A stretch of 64,000 nucleotides of DNA from assembly GCA_029977845.1 (NCBI GenBank), contig JAPOKC010000005.1, forward strand, positions 34,032-98,031. Reading direction: 5' to 3'. Under the pieces are notes generated by a model that worked only from the letters and a program-made list of their open reading frames with translations, did not search any database and was not told where the DNA came from. Source of the stretch: Mycobacteriaceae bacterium (GTDB taxonomy: Bacteria > Actinomycetota > Actinomycetes > Mycobacteriales > Mycobacteriaceae). Below are positions 19,649 to 30,065 of the stretch, in pieces (the stretch's first letter is position 1; the number at the start of each line of letters is the position of its first letter). Made by a program: the position numbers and the translations under genes.

Positions 19649-22528
19649 ATGATGCGTCTGAGTGGCAGCCTGCGCAGACACCGTTGGCTGGTCTTCTGCT
19701 GCTGGCTAGTCGCCCTGGTCCCGTCGGTGGGCTTGGCGCTCACCCAGTCGCACAACCTGACCGGCGGCGGCTTCGACGTGGCGGGCTCGCAGTCCCTGCA
19801 CGTCCAGTACGAACTCGAGGACCACTTTCCCCAGCAGGGCTCCTCACCGCTGGCCCTGGTCGCAGCACCACGGGCCGACGCCACCTATGAGGACATGTCC
19901 GACGCGGTGGCACAGCTGGAGAAGGCCGCCCAGGAGATCCCCAGCGTCACCCTCGCCCCGATCCCGACTCAGCCCGCACCAGCTCCCGACCGGCCCTACG
20001 TCGTCGCGCTGCGGCTCGGCTTCGACAACACCGGGGCCGTCGACGTCGCCCGCCAGTTGCGCGCCAAGGTGGGAGTCAAAGACGACCAGCCGGGGCGGAC
20101 CGAGAACGGGCGGGTCCGGCTCTATGTGATCGGCCAGGGCGAGCTCGGGGCGGCGGCGCAGAACAGCACCAAACGTGACATCGCCGCCGCGGAGAGCTGG
20201 AACCTGCCCATCGTGCTGATCGTGCTCATCGCGGTGTTCGGATCGCTGGCCGCCGCCGCCGTTCCACTGGTACTGAGCGTGTTCACGGTCGTGGTGACGA
20301 TGGGCGTCGTCTACCTGCTGTCCACGGTGACCACCATGTCGGTGTTCGTGACGTCCACGGTGTCGATGTTCGGTATCGCCCTGGCCATCGACTACTCGCT
20401 GTTCATCCTGATGCGGTATCGGGAGGAACTACGCGCCGGCCGGGATCCGGATCAGGCGGCGGACGCGGCCATGGCCACCTCCGGTCTGGCCGTTGTGCTG
20501 TCCGGCCTGACCGTGATCGCCTCGCTGACCGGTCTTTACCTGATCAACACTCCGGTGCTTCGGTCGATGGCCACCGGCGCGATCCTGGCCGTCACGGTGG
20601 CCGTGCTCACCTCCACCACGCTGATACCGGCGGTGCTCGCCACCTTCGGCCGTGCCGTCGCCCGGCGTTCGCGGCTGCTGCATCTGTCCCGGCGGCCCGA
20701 GGCGGCCCAGTCCCGGTTCTGGACCAGATGGGTGGGAATGGTCATGCGCAGGCCGTGGGGGTCGGCGCTCACCGCCGCCGCCGTACTGCTCATCCTTGCC
20801 GCACCCGCCTCTCTGATGACCATCGGCAACAGCATGCAACGGCAGTTCCCGGCGTCGCACGAAGTGCGAGGCGGGGTCGCCGCGGCCGCCGAGGCACTGG
20901 GCCCGGGTGCGCTGGGACCGGTGCGGATCCTGGTCACCTTCCCCGACGGTGACGCCTCCGACCCGCGCCATGCGCCCGTTCTCGACGCCGTGAGCAAGAC
21001 TGCGTCCGGCGCGGTGAACATCGTGTCGGTGTCTGCTCCGGAGTTCTCCGACGACAATCGCAGCGCATTGCTGTCTGCGGTGCTGGCAGTCGATCCCGAG
21101 GAGCTACGGGCCCGCGAGACCATCGACTGGTTGCGCGCCACACTGCCCGCGATACCGGTCGCCGGCGAGGCGGCTCCGGACGCAGCCGGGATCCGCATCG
21201 ACGTCGGCGGCCCGACCGCGCTGATCAAGGACTTCGACGACCGGGTGGCCCACACCCAGGTTCAGGTCTTCCTTTTCGTGGCGTTCATCGCGTTCATCAT
21301 GCTGCTCATCTCGATCCGCTCGGTGTTCCTGGCGCTCAAGGGCGTGCTGATGACCGTGCTGTCGGTCGCGGCGGCCTACGGAAGCCTCGTCGTGGTGTTC
21401 CAGTGGGGCTGGTTGCGCGACATCGGCTTCGAACCGATCAACTCGATCGACAGCGTCATCCCACCACTGGTGCTCGCGATGACATTCGGCCTGTCGATGG
21501 ACTACGAGATCTTCCTGCTGACCCGGATCCGGGAACGCTATCTGCAGTCCGGGGACACCCGCGACTCGGTCGCCTACGGGGTGTCGACCAGTGCCCGCAC
21601 CATCACCAGCGCGGCACTGATCATGATCGCGGTGTTCGTCGGATTCGCCTTCGCCGGCATGCCCCTGGTAGCCGAACTCGGGGTGGCCTGCGCGGTGGCG
21701 ATCGCTGTTGACGCCACCATCGTCCGACTGGTGCTGGTGCCGGCGCTGATGGCGATGTTCGATCAGTGGAACTGGTGGCTACCGGGGTGGCTGAGCCGCA
21801 TCCTGCCGGCGGTGGATTTCGAAAAGCCCTTGCCCAAGCTGGATCTCGGCGATCTCGTCGTGCTGCCCGACCATCTTGCCTCGCTGACACCGCCCAGCGC
21901 CGATCTGAAGATGATCGTCCGCGGCGCCGCGCGGCTCAAGGAGATGGCGCCCGACGCCGTCAGTGTCGCCGACCCCTTGGCCCTCAGCGGATGCGACATC
22001 CCGACCGGTGCGCTGTCCGGCAAGGTACTGGGCTCCGATGACGGCAGCGTCGCGCCGCAACCGGTGCACCCCGTGACGATGTGGCGCGGCAGGCTGGCCG
22101 TCGCGCTGGACGCCCTCGAGACCGATGCCAAAACCGCACGCATCAGCCCGGTCGAGACCACAAACGTCGCACTGCCCACCGGCGACCGGTTGCAGATCCC
22201 GACGGCGGCCGAGACCCTGCGGCTGCAGAGCTATCTGGTGCTGTGCCGCAACAACCGTGCCGATTACGTCCAACTCGCCGAACTGGTGGACTCCAACGGG
22301 GTGAACAACGCCGCCACGGTGCTGGCCGGGATCGACCGGTATTACGGTTCGGAACGCCCACAGCGACAGTGGATCGCGACGCAGTTGGTGCGCCGGCTGG
22401 CCGATCCGATGCCCTCCGATGCCGAGGACCCTGCCGCTCCGGGAATCGCGGAGTGGGACCCGCAGTGGGATAATGTGAGGCAGACCTGCCTGAACCTGGC
22501 GGTGGCGATCTTGGAGGAGGCGAGTTGA
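19649..22528 (+). CDS. mmpL11: MmpL11-type RND transporter
   Basis: MMPL family TM pattern; IDYSLFILMRYREE and SMDYEIFLLTRIRERY; next to the Rv0203-type hemophore. Confidence 0.92.
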   Translation: MMRLSGSLRRHRWLVFCCWLVALVPSVGLALTQSHNLTGGGFDVAGSQSLHVQYELEDHFPQQGSSPLALVAAPRADATYEDMSDAVAQLEKAAQEIPSVTLAPIPTQPAPAPDRPYVVALRLGFDNTGAVDVARQLRAKVGVKDDQPGRTENGRVRLYVIGQGELGAAAQNSTKRDIAAAESWNLPIVLIVLIAVFGSLAAAAVPLVLSVFTVVVTMGVVYLLSTVTTMSVFVTSTVSMFGIALAIDYSLFILMRYREELRAGRDPDQAADAAMATSGLAVVLSGLTVIASLTGLYLINTPVLRSMATGAILAVTVAVLTSTTLIPAVLATFGRAVARRSRLLHLSRRPEAAQSRFWTRWVGMVMRRPWGSALTAAAVLLILAAPASLMTIGNSMQRQFPASHEVRGGVAAAAEALGPGALGPVRILVTFPDGDASDPRHAPVLDAVSKTASGAVNIVSVSAPEFSDDNRSALLSAVLAVDPEELRARETIDWLRATLPAIPVAGEAAPDAAGIRIDVGGPTALIKDFDDRVAHTQVQVFLFVAFIAFIMLLISIRSVFLALKGVLMTVLSVAAAYGSLVVVFQWGWLRDIGFEPINSIDSVIPPLVLAMTFGLSMDYEIFLLTRIRERYLQSGDTRDSVAYGVSTSARTITSAALIMIAVFVGFAFAGMPLVAELGVACAVAIAVDATIVRLVLVPALMAMFDQWNWWLPGWLSRILPAVDFEKPLPKLDLGDLVVLPDHLASLTPPSADLKMIVRGAARLKEMAPDAVSVADPLALSGCDIPTGALSGKVLGSDDGSVAPQPVHPVTMWRGRLAVALDALETDAKTARISPVETTNVALPTGDRLQIPTAAETLRLQSYLVLCRNNRADYVQLAELVDSNGVNNAATVLAGIDRYYGSERPQRQWIATQLVRRLADPMPSDAEDPAAPGIAEWDPQWDNVRQTCLNLAVAILEEAS

Positions 22529-23013
22529 CTCGCCCATCCGAGCAGCCCGCCGACCAGCGGCCGGTCGAGTTCTGGCCCACCGCCTCGATCCGCTCCGCGC
22601 TGGAGACCGGCGATATCACCGTCTGGCAGCGAATCGTCGTAGCCATCAAGCGGGATCCCTTCGGCCGCACCGCCCGTCAGGTCGAAGAGGTGCTGGAAGC
22701 GGCCTCCCCCTACGGGATCGCCAAGGCGCTCAGCGAGGTCATCAATCGCGCACGGGCTCATCTGGAGGCCAACGAACGCAGCGAGGCGTCCCGCCACGTC
22801 CGGCTCCTGGTGGAGCGCTCCGGCCTGACCGAGCGGGAGTTCGCCTCCAGGATCGGGGTGACGGCTGCCGAGTTGACGACGTTCCTGGAGGCGGGGTTCA
22901 GCCCGTCGGCATCGTTGATGATCCGGATGCGACGGCTCTCCGACCGGTTCGCCAAGATTCGCGCCCAGGATGGGTCCGACTGCGACGACGCGGCGGAGTC
23001 GAGTCCTGAGTAA
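22525..23013 (+). CDS. Hypothetical protein with XRE-like helix-turn-helix region (Rv0201c-like)
   Basis: GLTEREFASRIGVTAAELTTFLEAGFSPSASLMIRMRRLSDRF; ATGA-type overlap with mmpL11. Confidence 0.7.
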   Translation: MTRPSEQPADQRPVEFWPTASIRSALETGDITVWQRIVVAIKRDPFGRTARQVEEVLEAASPYGIAKALSEVINRARAHLEANERSEASRHVRLLVERSGLTEREFASRIGVTAAELTTFLEAGFSPSASLMIRMRRLSDRFAKIRAQDGSDCDDAAESSPE

Positions 23014-23425
23014 CCCTGACCAGCTGCGGGACATCCTGAGCGAAACTCGCACGGTCGCCGTGCTGGGCGCCTCGGACAACCCGGCTCGGCCGAGCAACGA
23101 CGTATTCGGTTACCTGAGCCGGCACAGCCATTACCGGCTCTATCCGGTCAATCCGAACATCGAGGAGATCGACGGTATCCCCGCCTATCCAACGCTGGCC
23201 GACTTGCCCGAGGTTCCGGACATGGTCGACGTGTTCCGTCGGCACGATGAACTTCCCGCGGTGCTCGCCGACGTGCTGGCCCTGCAGCCGTTGCCGAAAT
23301 ACCTTTGGCTGCAACAGGGTCTATGGCATGAGCCGGTCGCCGAGGCCGCCCGGCGCGCCGGTATTGACGTGGTGATGGACCGCTGCCTGAAGGTCGACTA
23401 CGCCAGGCTCATCGGGAATTCATAG
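22970..23425 (+). CDS. CoA-binding protein (YccU-like)
   Basis: VAVLGASDNPARPSNDVFGYL...YPVNPNIEEIDG...MDRCLKVDYARL; start uncertain, overlaps previous CDS. Confidence 0.85.
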   Translation: MGPTATTRRSRVLSNPDQLRDILSETRTVAVLGASDNPARPSNDVFGYLSRHSHYRLYPVNPNIEEIDGIPAYPTLADLPEVPDMVDVFRRHDELPAVLADVLALQPLPKYLWLQQGLWHEPVAEAARRAGIDVVMDRCLKVDYARLIGNS

Positions 23426-24098
23426 GAGCCACGTCGACGACCTTCCAGTCACCGTCCTGCTTGGTCAGCGCGACCCGCAGCGCGAGTACCGCGGCGCCGG
23501 GTTGCTGACCGGGTGAGTTCTGGATCGACCGCATCACCACAGCCACACTCGCCGCCGACGGACCCAGCGCCTCCAGTCCGGCTGAGATCGTGCGCGCCTC
23601 GGCGGAGATGTTGCGCTTGGCCATATCGGCGGCGGCCGCACCGAAATTGCTCTTGAAAGCCGCCGCACTGTCCGGGGTCATCAGGGAGGCGGCGTGGTCG
23701 ATGGACTTGGCGGGCGAGGCCGGGCTGAAGGTCGCGGCGGCCTGGGCGACATCGACGGCGATCCGGGTGACATCGTCGGTGTCGCGGGTGAAGGCTCGGT
23801 CGGGGCGATCCCACTGGGTGTAGCCGACCACCACGGCCGAGACCAGTGTCGCCGTCGCAACACCGACCGCCGCCAGCCGCAATCCGGGCGCATCGTCGTC
23901 GGTTCCCATGGTGACCGAATCACGTCTGTACAGAACGGCATTCAGCACGATCGCCTGGGCGACGAGCAGGCACAGCATCGAACACACCGACACCCACCAC
24001 AGCGGCCATTCGAGCATTACGCCGATCAACACCAGGCCGACGATGATCGCCACCGGCACCGCGACGTCGAAAATCAGCACCCGGGTCAGGTTTCTCAT
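23409..24098 (-). CDS. Membrane protein (Rv0200-like)
   Basis: N-terminal TM helices and periplasmic Mce-associated-like domain; synteny. Confidence 0.7.
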   Translation of the reverse strand: MRNLTRVLIFDVAVPVAIIVGLVLIGVMLEWPLWWVSVCSMLCLLVAQAIVLNAVLYRRDSVTMGTDDDAPGLRLAAVGVATATLVSAVVVGYTQWDRPDRAFTRDTDDVTRIAVDVAQAAATFSPASPAKSIDHAASLMTPDSAAAFKSNFGAAAADMAKRNISAEARTISAGLEALGPSAASVAVVMRSIQNSPGQQPGAAVLALRVALTKQDGDWKVVDVAPMNSR

Positions 24099-24649
24099 CG
24101 CAGCGACTCCAGCCGCGAGATCTTGAACTTGCCGTCCACCTCGGAGACACCGAGTCGCAGATTCCAGCGCACCGTCGTGGGTTTGTTGCCGGCGTTCTCA
24201 CTGACCGACGTGGCGACCACCAGCACGGTATCGGTTCGGGCAGTGAGTTCCGGCGGCAGGCTCTGCGGACCGGACGGGCGCTCACCAGGGGTGAGGTCGA
24301 GATCGTGATGCAGCACCTCGATCGACACCGACTCGACGGAGCCGGTGGTTCGTGAGTTCAGTGTTTCGACCACCTTGCGATACGGCGCGATCGATCCCTC
24401 GAAACCGGCGTTGAGCTCACCGACGGTTCCGTCACGCAACGTCTCCAAGCTGGTCTGGACGTTGCTAGCGTTCATGTTGATCAGCACGCCGGTCCATTCG
24501 GCGGCGGTCTGCATCTCCCGGGCCTGGCGGGTGCGGTCGGCTTCGGCGCCACGATGACCCGCCCACAGAACCCCGATCAGCGCGACTGCCGCCATACACA
24601 CCGCCCCGAGCACTGCGGATCCGATGCCGAAGCGGGAAGGTTTTGACAT
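24095..24649 (-). CDS. Single-pass Mce-associated-like membrane protein (Rv0199-like)
   Basis: N-terminal TM; EWTGVLINMNASNVQTSLETLRDGTVGELNAGF; start/stop overlap with downstream gene. Confidence 0.72.
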   Translation of the reverse strand: MSKPSRFGIGSAVLGAVCMAAVALIGVLWAGHRGAEADRTRQAREMQTAAEWTGVLINMNASNVQTSLETLRDGTVGELNAGFEGSIAPYRKVVETLNSRTTGSVESVSIEVLHHDLDLTPGERPSGPQSLPPELTARTDTVLVVATSVSENAGNKPTTVRWNLRLGVSEVDGKFKISRLESLR

Positions 24650-24672
24650 GCAGGGCAGGCTACCGTGATGGC

Positions 24673-26667
24673 GTGACGGTAGACACTGCGCGGTCCGGAC
24701 TGGACCTCTCCCATCTTGATTCGGCCGTGCGCCCGCAGGACGACCTGTTCGGCCACCTCAACGGCCGTTGGCTGGCCGAGTACGTCATCCCCGCCGACCG
24801 GGCCACCGACGGGGCGTTCCGCACGCTCTACGACCGGGCCGAGGAGCATGTCCGGGATCTGATCATCGAGGCGGCCGACGCCCAGGCCGGAGAGGGCACG
24901 AACGAACAACGAGTCGGCGACCTCTACGCGAGTTTTCTCGACGAGGACCGGGTGGCTGCGCGAGGTCTGCAGCCATTGCTCGACGAACTCGCGACGATCG
25001 ACGCGACTGAGGGTCCGGTTGCACTGGCGGCACTCGTCGGCCGCATGCAACGCACCGGGGTGGGCGGCCCGGTGGGGCTCTACATCGACACCGACTCCAA
25101 GAACTCCTCGCGCTATCTGGTGCACCTCTACCAGTCCGGGCTCGGTCTGCCCGACGAGTCCTACTACCGGGACGACCAGCACGCCGCGATCCTGGGTGCC
25201 TATCCGCGACATATCGCAGGGATGTTCGCGCTGGTGTTCGGCGGCACGGCCGATGAATACGCCGAGCGCGCAGGCCGGATCGTGGCCCTGGAGACCCGAC
25301 TGGCGGCGGCGCACTGGGACGTCGTGCGCCGCCGCGACGCCGATCTGACCTACAACCTGCGCACCTTCACCGATCTGCCGGAGCAGGCCCCCGGATTCGA
25401 TTGGTCCGGCTGGGCCATGTCGATGGGACTGACAGCGTCTGCAGTCACCGAACTGGTTGTGCGTCAACCGGATTACCTCAGCGCGTTCGCCGGACTGTGG
25501 TCGGGTGCGGAGTTCGGCGACTGGCAGGACTGGGCGCGCTGGCGATTGATTCATGCCCGGGCGGCGGTGCTGACCGACGCACTGGTCGAGGAGGACTTCG
25601 ACTTCTACGGCCGTACCCTCAGCGGCACCGAGCAGATCCGCGAACGATGGAAGCGGGCGGTATCGCTGGTCGAGAGCCTGATGGGCGATGCGGTGGGCCG
25701 GCTGTACGTGGAGCGCCACTTTCCACCGGACGCCAAGGCCCGGATGGACGTCCTGGTGGAGAACCTGCGCGAGGCATACCGAGTGAGCATCACCGATCTG
25801 GAGTGGATGACACCGGAGACCCGGCAGCGCGCACTGGCCAAACTCGAGAAGTTCACCCCGAAGATCGGCTATCCGAAGAAGTGGCGTGATTACTCGACCT
25901 TCGTCGTGCGCCGGGACGATCTGTACGGCAACGTGATCCGCGGTACCGAGCTGGAGTTCGATCGCGAGGTCGCCAAACTCGGCGGTCCGGTGGACCGCGA
26001 CGAGTGGTTCATGACACCGCAGACGGTGAATGCCTATTACAACCCCGGAATGAACGAGATCGTCTTCCCGGCGGCAATCCTGCAGCCGCCGTTCTTCGAC
26101 GCCGAGGCCGACGATGCGGCCAACTACGGCGGTATCGGTGCGGTGATCGGGCATGAGATCGGCCACGGCTTCGACGACCAGGGCTCGAAGTACGACGGCG
26201 ACGGGCACCTGATCGACTGGTGGACTGACACGGACCGCGCTGAGTTCACCGCCCGCACCGCCAAACTGATCGCGCAGTACGACGCGTTCATTCCGCGCGA
26301 CCTCGAGTGCCGCGATGACGCACCACACGTCAACGGCGCCTTCACCGTGGGTGAGAACATCGGCGACCTCGGCGGCCTGTCGATTGCGTTGCTCGCCTAC
26401 CGGCTGTCACTGGGTGGCGCGGAAGCGCCCGTGATCGACGGACTGACCGGGGTTCAGCGCGTGCTCCTCGGATGGGCGCAGGTGTGGCGCACCAAATCCC
26501 GCACGGCGGAGGCGATCCGGCGTCTGGCGACCGATCCGCATTCACCACCGGAGTTCCGCTGCAACGGTGTGGTGCGCAATATCGACGACTTCTACGAGGC
26601 CTTCGACGTGAGCCCGGACGACGCGCTGTATCTGGAACCGCAGCAGCGGGTCAAGATCTGGAGCTGA
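24673..26667 (+). CDS. zmp1: M13 family zinc metalloprotease (Zmp1/PepO)
   Basis: VIGHEIGHGFDDQGSKYDGDG, GENIGDLGGL, NAYYNPGMNEIVFPAAILQPPFF. Confidence 0.95.
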   Translation: MTVDTARSGLDLSHLDSAVRPQDDLFGHLNGRWLAEYVIPADRATDGAFRTLYDRAEEHVRDLIIEAADAQAGEGTNEQRVGDLYASFLDEDRVAARGLQPLLDELATIDATEGPVALAALVGRMQRTGVGGPVGLYIDTDSKNSSRYLVHLYQSGLGLPDESYYRDDQHAAILGAYPRHIAGMFALVFGGTADEYAERAGRIVALETRLAAAHWDVVRRRDADLTYNLRTFTDLPEQAPGFDWSGWAMSMGLTASAVTELVVRQPDYLSAFAGLWSGAEFGDWQDWARWRLIHARAAVLTDALVEEDFDFYGRTLSGTEQIRERWKRAVSLVESLMGDAVGRLYVERHFPPDAKARMDVLVENLREAYRVSITDLEWMTPETRQRALAKLEKFTPKIGYPKKWRDYSTFVVRRDDLYGNVIRGTELEFDREVAKLGGPVDRDEWFMTPQTVNAYYNPGMNEIVFPAAILQPPFFDAEADDAANYGGIGAVIGHEIGHGFDDQGSKYDGDGHLIDWWTDTDRAEFTARTAKLIAQYDAFIPRDLECRDDAPHVNGAFTVGENIGDLGGLSIALLAYRLSLGGAEAPVIDGLTGVQRVLLGWAQVWRTKSRTAEAIRRLATDPHSPPEFRCNGVVRNIDDFYEAFDVSPDDALYLEPQQRVKIWS

Positions 26668-26680
26668 CCCCAGGCGTTCA

Positions 26681-26731
26681 GTGAGGAACCTTGCAGGCAA
26701 ACTGCGAGTAACCGCCTGCGTGGTTCCTCAC
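26681..26731. terminator. Long hairpin between convergent zmp1 and L,D-transpeptidase genes
   Basis: GTGAGGAACC-TT-GCAGGC ... GCCTGC-GT-GGTTCCTCAC: 10-bp and 6-bp perfect arms, 15-nt loop. Confidence 0.7.
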
Positions 26732-26741
26732 CCGACGTGAA

Positions 26742-27785
26742 TCAGTACAGCGTCCACTGCCAATCGTCGGCGCCGTCGGGGTTGTTGTAAAGCCCGACGG
26801 AGTTCTTCACCACGATCGGGTCACCGCTGCCGAAGTTGTCGTAGAACCACTTGGCGTTCGCCGGCGAAAGGTTGATGCACCCGTGACTGACGTTGCGCTT
26901 GCCCTGGTCGGCCACCGACCACGGCGCGCCGTGCACGAACCCACCGCTGTTGTCGATGCGCACCGCCCACTGCACCTTGATCTTGTAGCCGTTCGGTGAG
27001 TTCACCGGGACGCCGTAGGTCGATGAGTCCATGACGATGTCCGGGAACTTCTCCAGCACGTAGTAGGTGCCGTTCTTGGTCTCGTGCTTGCCGTCGGGCA
27101 TGCCCATCGACACCGGGAAGGTCTTCTCCACCTTGCCGTTGCGGGTGACCGTCATCTGGTGCGTCTTGTCGTCGATGGTGGCGATCAGCGAGTCACCGAC
27201 CCGGAAGTTCGACTGCGCACCGCTGGCGTCGATGTGCACCTGGGTGCCGGCCGGCCAGAAGCTGTAGGGCCGCCAACGGACCTGCGTGTCGGTGGTCCAG
27301 TAGAACGCCCCGGGCACCGGCGGGTTCGACGAGATGTGGATGGACTGCTCGGCCAGCGGCCGGTTGGCGATGGGTCGCTGGAAGTTGATGATGATCGGCT
27401 TGGCGACGCCGACCAGGGCTCCGTTGACCGGGTTGAAGGCCGGCGGCGCGAACACCGGATCACCGGTGAAGGGAGCTGCGTTCTGGCCTTTGGCCGCGCC
27501 GGTGGTCACCGGCGCCGGGGCCGGGGCAGCCGGCGGCGGGACATCAGCCGGCGGCGGCGGCGGCACGTCCCCCGGGGGAGCCAGGTTGTCGGGCAGCGGC
27601 GGCGGAGGTGGCGGCAACACCACCGGGGGCGCCTCGACCGGAATCGGCGGCGGCGGCGGGACATCGACGACCTGCGGATCGACCGGCTGGTCGGGGTCGG
27701 CCAGGGCCGGGCCCGTTCCCAGACCGGCTCCGGTCAGCGTCACCAGACACAGAGCGGCGGCCAGAGCGCCTCTCACCCGCTTCAC
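26742..27785 (-). CDS. L,D-transpeptidase with proline-rich N-terminal linker (Rv0192/LdtMt4-like)
   Basis: YkuD catalytic motif [32 protein letters not shown]; signal peptide; [21 protein letters not shown]. Confidence 0.9.
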   Translation of the reverse strand: MKRVRGALAAALCLVTLTGAGLGTGPALADPDQPVDPQVVDVPPPPPIPVEAPPVVLPPPPPPLPDNLAPPGDVPPPPPADVPPPAAPAPAPVTTGAAKGQNAAPFTGDPVFAPPAFNPVNGALVGVAKPIIINFQRPIANRPLAEQSIHISSNPPVPGAFYWTTDTQVRWRPYSFWPAGTQVHIDASGAQSNFRVGDSLIATIDDKTHQMTVTRNGKVEKTFPVSMGMPDGKHETKNGTYYVLEKFPDIVMDSSTYGVPVNSPNGYKIKVQWAVRIDNSGGFVHGAPWSVADQGKRNVSHGCINLSPANAKWFYDNFGSGDPIVVKNSVGLYNNPDGADDWQWTLY

Positions 27786-27801
27786 AAAATCCTCCAATGA
27801 T

Positions 27802-27813
27802 TGGTTGCAACCA
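27802..27813. promoter_or_regulatory. Perfect 12-bp palindrome TGGTTGCAACCA upstream of the L,D-transpeptidase start
   Basis: Read directly; ends 17 nt upstream of the GTG start at 27785. Confidence 0.45.
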
Positions 27814-27912
27814 GTCTGACACAGCGCCGCGGCGCCCGAGACCCAGCGAATTCCAGCACCGGGCTGGTCATAGCCCTGAACTGTGAAGATCATTTCGCCG
27901 GGGTGACCCGCG

Positions 27913-29094
27913 TTACTGCCCGCCGGCCGCCGCTGCAGAGCCGACCGGCGCGACGAACAGGTCCCGGGCGGCCACCACGCAGACCAGAGCCGAGGCGATC
28001 AACAGCGCTGATGCGGTGAGCATCACCGGCTCCCCGGCGTGCTCGAAAAGCAACCCGCCGATCAGTGCGCCGGCCATGATGCCGATCTGGAACGCTACGA
28101 CGTATAACCCCGATGCCCCGTCGGGATCCTCAGGCGAGTGCCGCATGGCCGCCGTCTGCAGCATCGGCGGCACGGCGGTGGCGGTGGCGCCCCAGCCCAG
28201 AATCGCGACGACTCCGAGGGTCACCGCGAGGGCGCCGTGACAGTGTCCGAAGCCCACTCCGGCCAGCACCGCGAACACCGTCGTCAGCCCGGCCATACAG
28301 GCCACGATCGTCGCCTTGGGACTGCGATCCCCCGACTTGGCCAGCACTGCCATCGCCAGCAGTCCGGCGATGCCGTATCCAGCGAGCAGCCACGCCAGCT
28401 CGGGTCCGTCGACGCCCAGGATGTCGCGGATGATCACCACGATGAAGGAGTAGGAGATGAAGTGGCCGGTCACCCCGACCAGCGTGAGCGCGCACATGAT
28501 GACGAGCCGGCGGTTGCGATGACGCCGGGACCAACGGGGACCACCGCTTGCCGCGCCGGTCGGCATGGTCATCAGTGGAAGGGTCAGCCGTGCGGCCACC
28601 AGGACCGCGGCCGAGGCGGCGGCGATTACCCCGACCGCCGGCCTCCACCCCCAGAGCTGACTCAGGGCCGCGGTCAGCGGGCTGCCGACGACGAGGGCGA
28701 GGCTGGTCCCGATGTAGACCGCCACGGTGGCCCGCGCCGCATGCGATGGCGGCACCAACCGAACCGCGATCGGGGCGATCACCGACCACATCAGTCCGTG
28801 GGTGAGCGCGCACAGCACGCGACCGGCGGCCAGCACGGTGAACGTCGGGGCCAATGCTGAGATCAGCTGGGACACGGTCAGCGAGGACAGCGTGAACGCC
28901 AGCGCCCTTCGACGCGGCCAGCGGGCGGTCCAGCGGACCAGTGGCACCGTCGCCAGCGCCGCCACCAAGGCGTAGCTGGCCAGCAATGTCGCGACCAGCG
29001 CTTCGCTGACATCCAGGTCGCCGGCGATGGCCGGAAGCGCACCCACCGGCATGAGCTCGGCGGTGACGTAGACGAACGCAGCGGCGGCCAGCAC
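27913..29094 (-). CDS. MFS transporter (Rv0191-like); exact start uncertain
   Basis: 12-TM MFS pattern; [53 protein letters not shown]. Confidence 0.87.
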   Translation of the reverse strand: MLAAAAFVYVTAELMPVGALPAIAGDLDVSEALVATLLASYALVAALATVPLVRWTARWPRRRALAFTLSSLTVSQLISALAPTFTVLAAGRVLCALTHGLMWSVIAPIAVRLVPPSHAARATVAVYIGTSLALVVGSPLTAALSQLWGWRPAVGVIAAASAAVLVAARLTLPLMTMPTGAASGGPRWSRRHRNRRLVIMCALTLVGVTGHFISYSFIVVIIRDILGVDGPELAWLLAGYGIAGLLAMAVLAKSGDRSPKATIVACMAGLTTVFAVLAGVGFGHCHGALAVTLGVVAILGWGATATAVPPMLQTAAMRHSPEDPDGASGLYVVAFQIGIMAGALIGGLLFEHAGEPVMLTASALLIASALVCVVAARDLFVAPVGSAAAAGGQ

Positions 29095-29141
29095 TCCCAG
29101 TGCGAGCGCGACCCGCGGAGTCCACGGGCCGGATGCGGGCG

Positions 29142-29432
29142 TCAGGAACGCACCAGCCGGGCTATCGCGGCGGTGGCCTCGGCGAGTTTCGCTTCGGCCT
29201 CTGCTCCGCCTTCGGCCGCAGCGTGCGTGACGCAGTGGCCGAGGTGTTCCTCGAGCAGACCGAGTGCCACCGACTGCAGCGCGCTGTTGACCGCACTGAT
29301 CTGAGTCAGCACATCAATGCAGTACTTGTCCTCGTCGATCATCTTGGCGATGCCGCGGACCTGTCCCTCGATCCGGCGCAACCGCTTGGCGTAGTTCTCC
29401 TTGTTCGCCGAATATCCATGGGCGTCAGGCAT
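29142..29432 (-). CDS. ricR: CsoR/RicR-family copper-sensing repressor
   Basis: NYAKRLRRIEGQVRGIAKMIDEDKYCIDVLTQISAVNSALQ...LLEEHLGHCVTHA (C-H-C type metal ligands); synteny Rv0190. Confidence 0.9.
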   Translation of the reverse strand: MPDAHGYSANKENYAKRLRRIEGQVRGIAKMIDEDKYCIDVLTQISAVNSALQSVALGLLEEHLGHCVTHAAAEGGAEAEAKLAEATAAIARLVRS

Positions 29433-29433
29433 T

Positions 29434-30054
29434 TCAGCCTCCAATCGACTGCAGCATCTGCTGCATCTGATCGATCTCATCCTGTTGCGTCGTGATGGTC
29501 GAGCGCGCCAGCGCAATCATCTCGGGATTCTTTCCCGCCTCGGCTTCGACCTTGGCCATCTCGATGGCCCCCTGGTGGTGTGCGCTCATCGACTGCAGCC
29601 ACAACGTGTCGAAGTCAGCACCGCTGAGGCCTTGGAGCTTGAGAATCGTGTCGTCGTCGACCATGCCCTGCATCGCCATACCGGCATGGCCGCTCTCATG
29701 GGGCATCTCCGCCGGGTTGATGCCCCATGCCTTGAGTTGGTCCCTCATCGTGGTGATCTCGGGTTGCTGCGCCGCGGAGATCTTCGCGGCCAAAGCGCGC
29801 ACATCGGTGTTCGTCGACCGGTCCGGCACCATCGCCGCGAGCACCACCGCCTGCTCGTGGTGCGGGATCATCAGTTGCGCGAAAAGCACGTCGTCGGTGT
29901 TGTGAGCTGTCGACTGCGCGGGCACCGCCGACTGACCGGCCGACGATGCCCCGCTGCCCTGATCCTTGGTGGCGGTGCTGCCACACGCGGACAGTGAGAC
30001 GGCGGCGGCGGACGCGGCCAGCAGGGCGACGGCGCGCCGATGAAGTGGGGTCAC
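29434..30054 (-). CDS. DUF305 lipoprotein (His/Met-rich, putative copper-binding)
   Basis: Lipobox LSACGS; MIPHHEQAVVLAAM, HESGHAGMAMQGM, MSAHHQGAIEMAK. Confidence 0.88.
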   Translation of the reverse strand: MTPLHRRAVALLAASAAAVSLSACGSTATKDQGSGASSAGQSAVPAQSTAHNTDDVLFAQLMIPHHEQAVVLAAMVPDRSTNTDVRALAAKISAAQQPEITTMRDQLKAWGINPAEMPHESGHAGMAMQGMVDDDTILKLQGLSGADFDTLWLQSMSAHHQGAIEMAKVEAEAGKNPEMIALARSTITTQQDEIDQMQQMLQSIGG

Positions 30055-30065
30055 GACAGGGATCT

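Noticed and set aside
24577-26328. 583-aa minus-strand ORF
   Set aside because: Antisense to zmp1, whose M13 motifs are unambiguous.
27540-27680. GC-rich low-complexity tract considered as a separate repeat element
   Set aside because: It encodes the proline-rich linker of the L,D-transpeptidase in frame.
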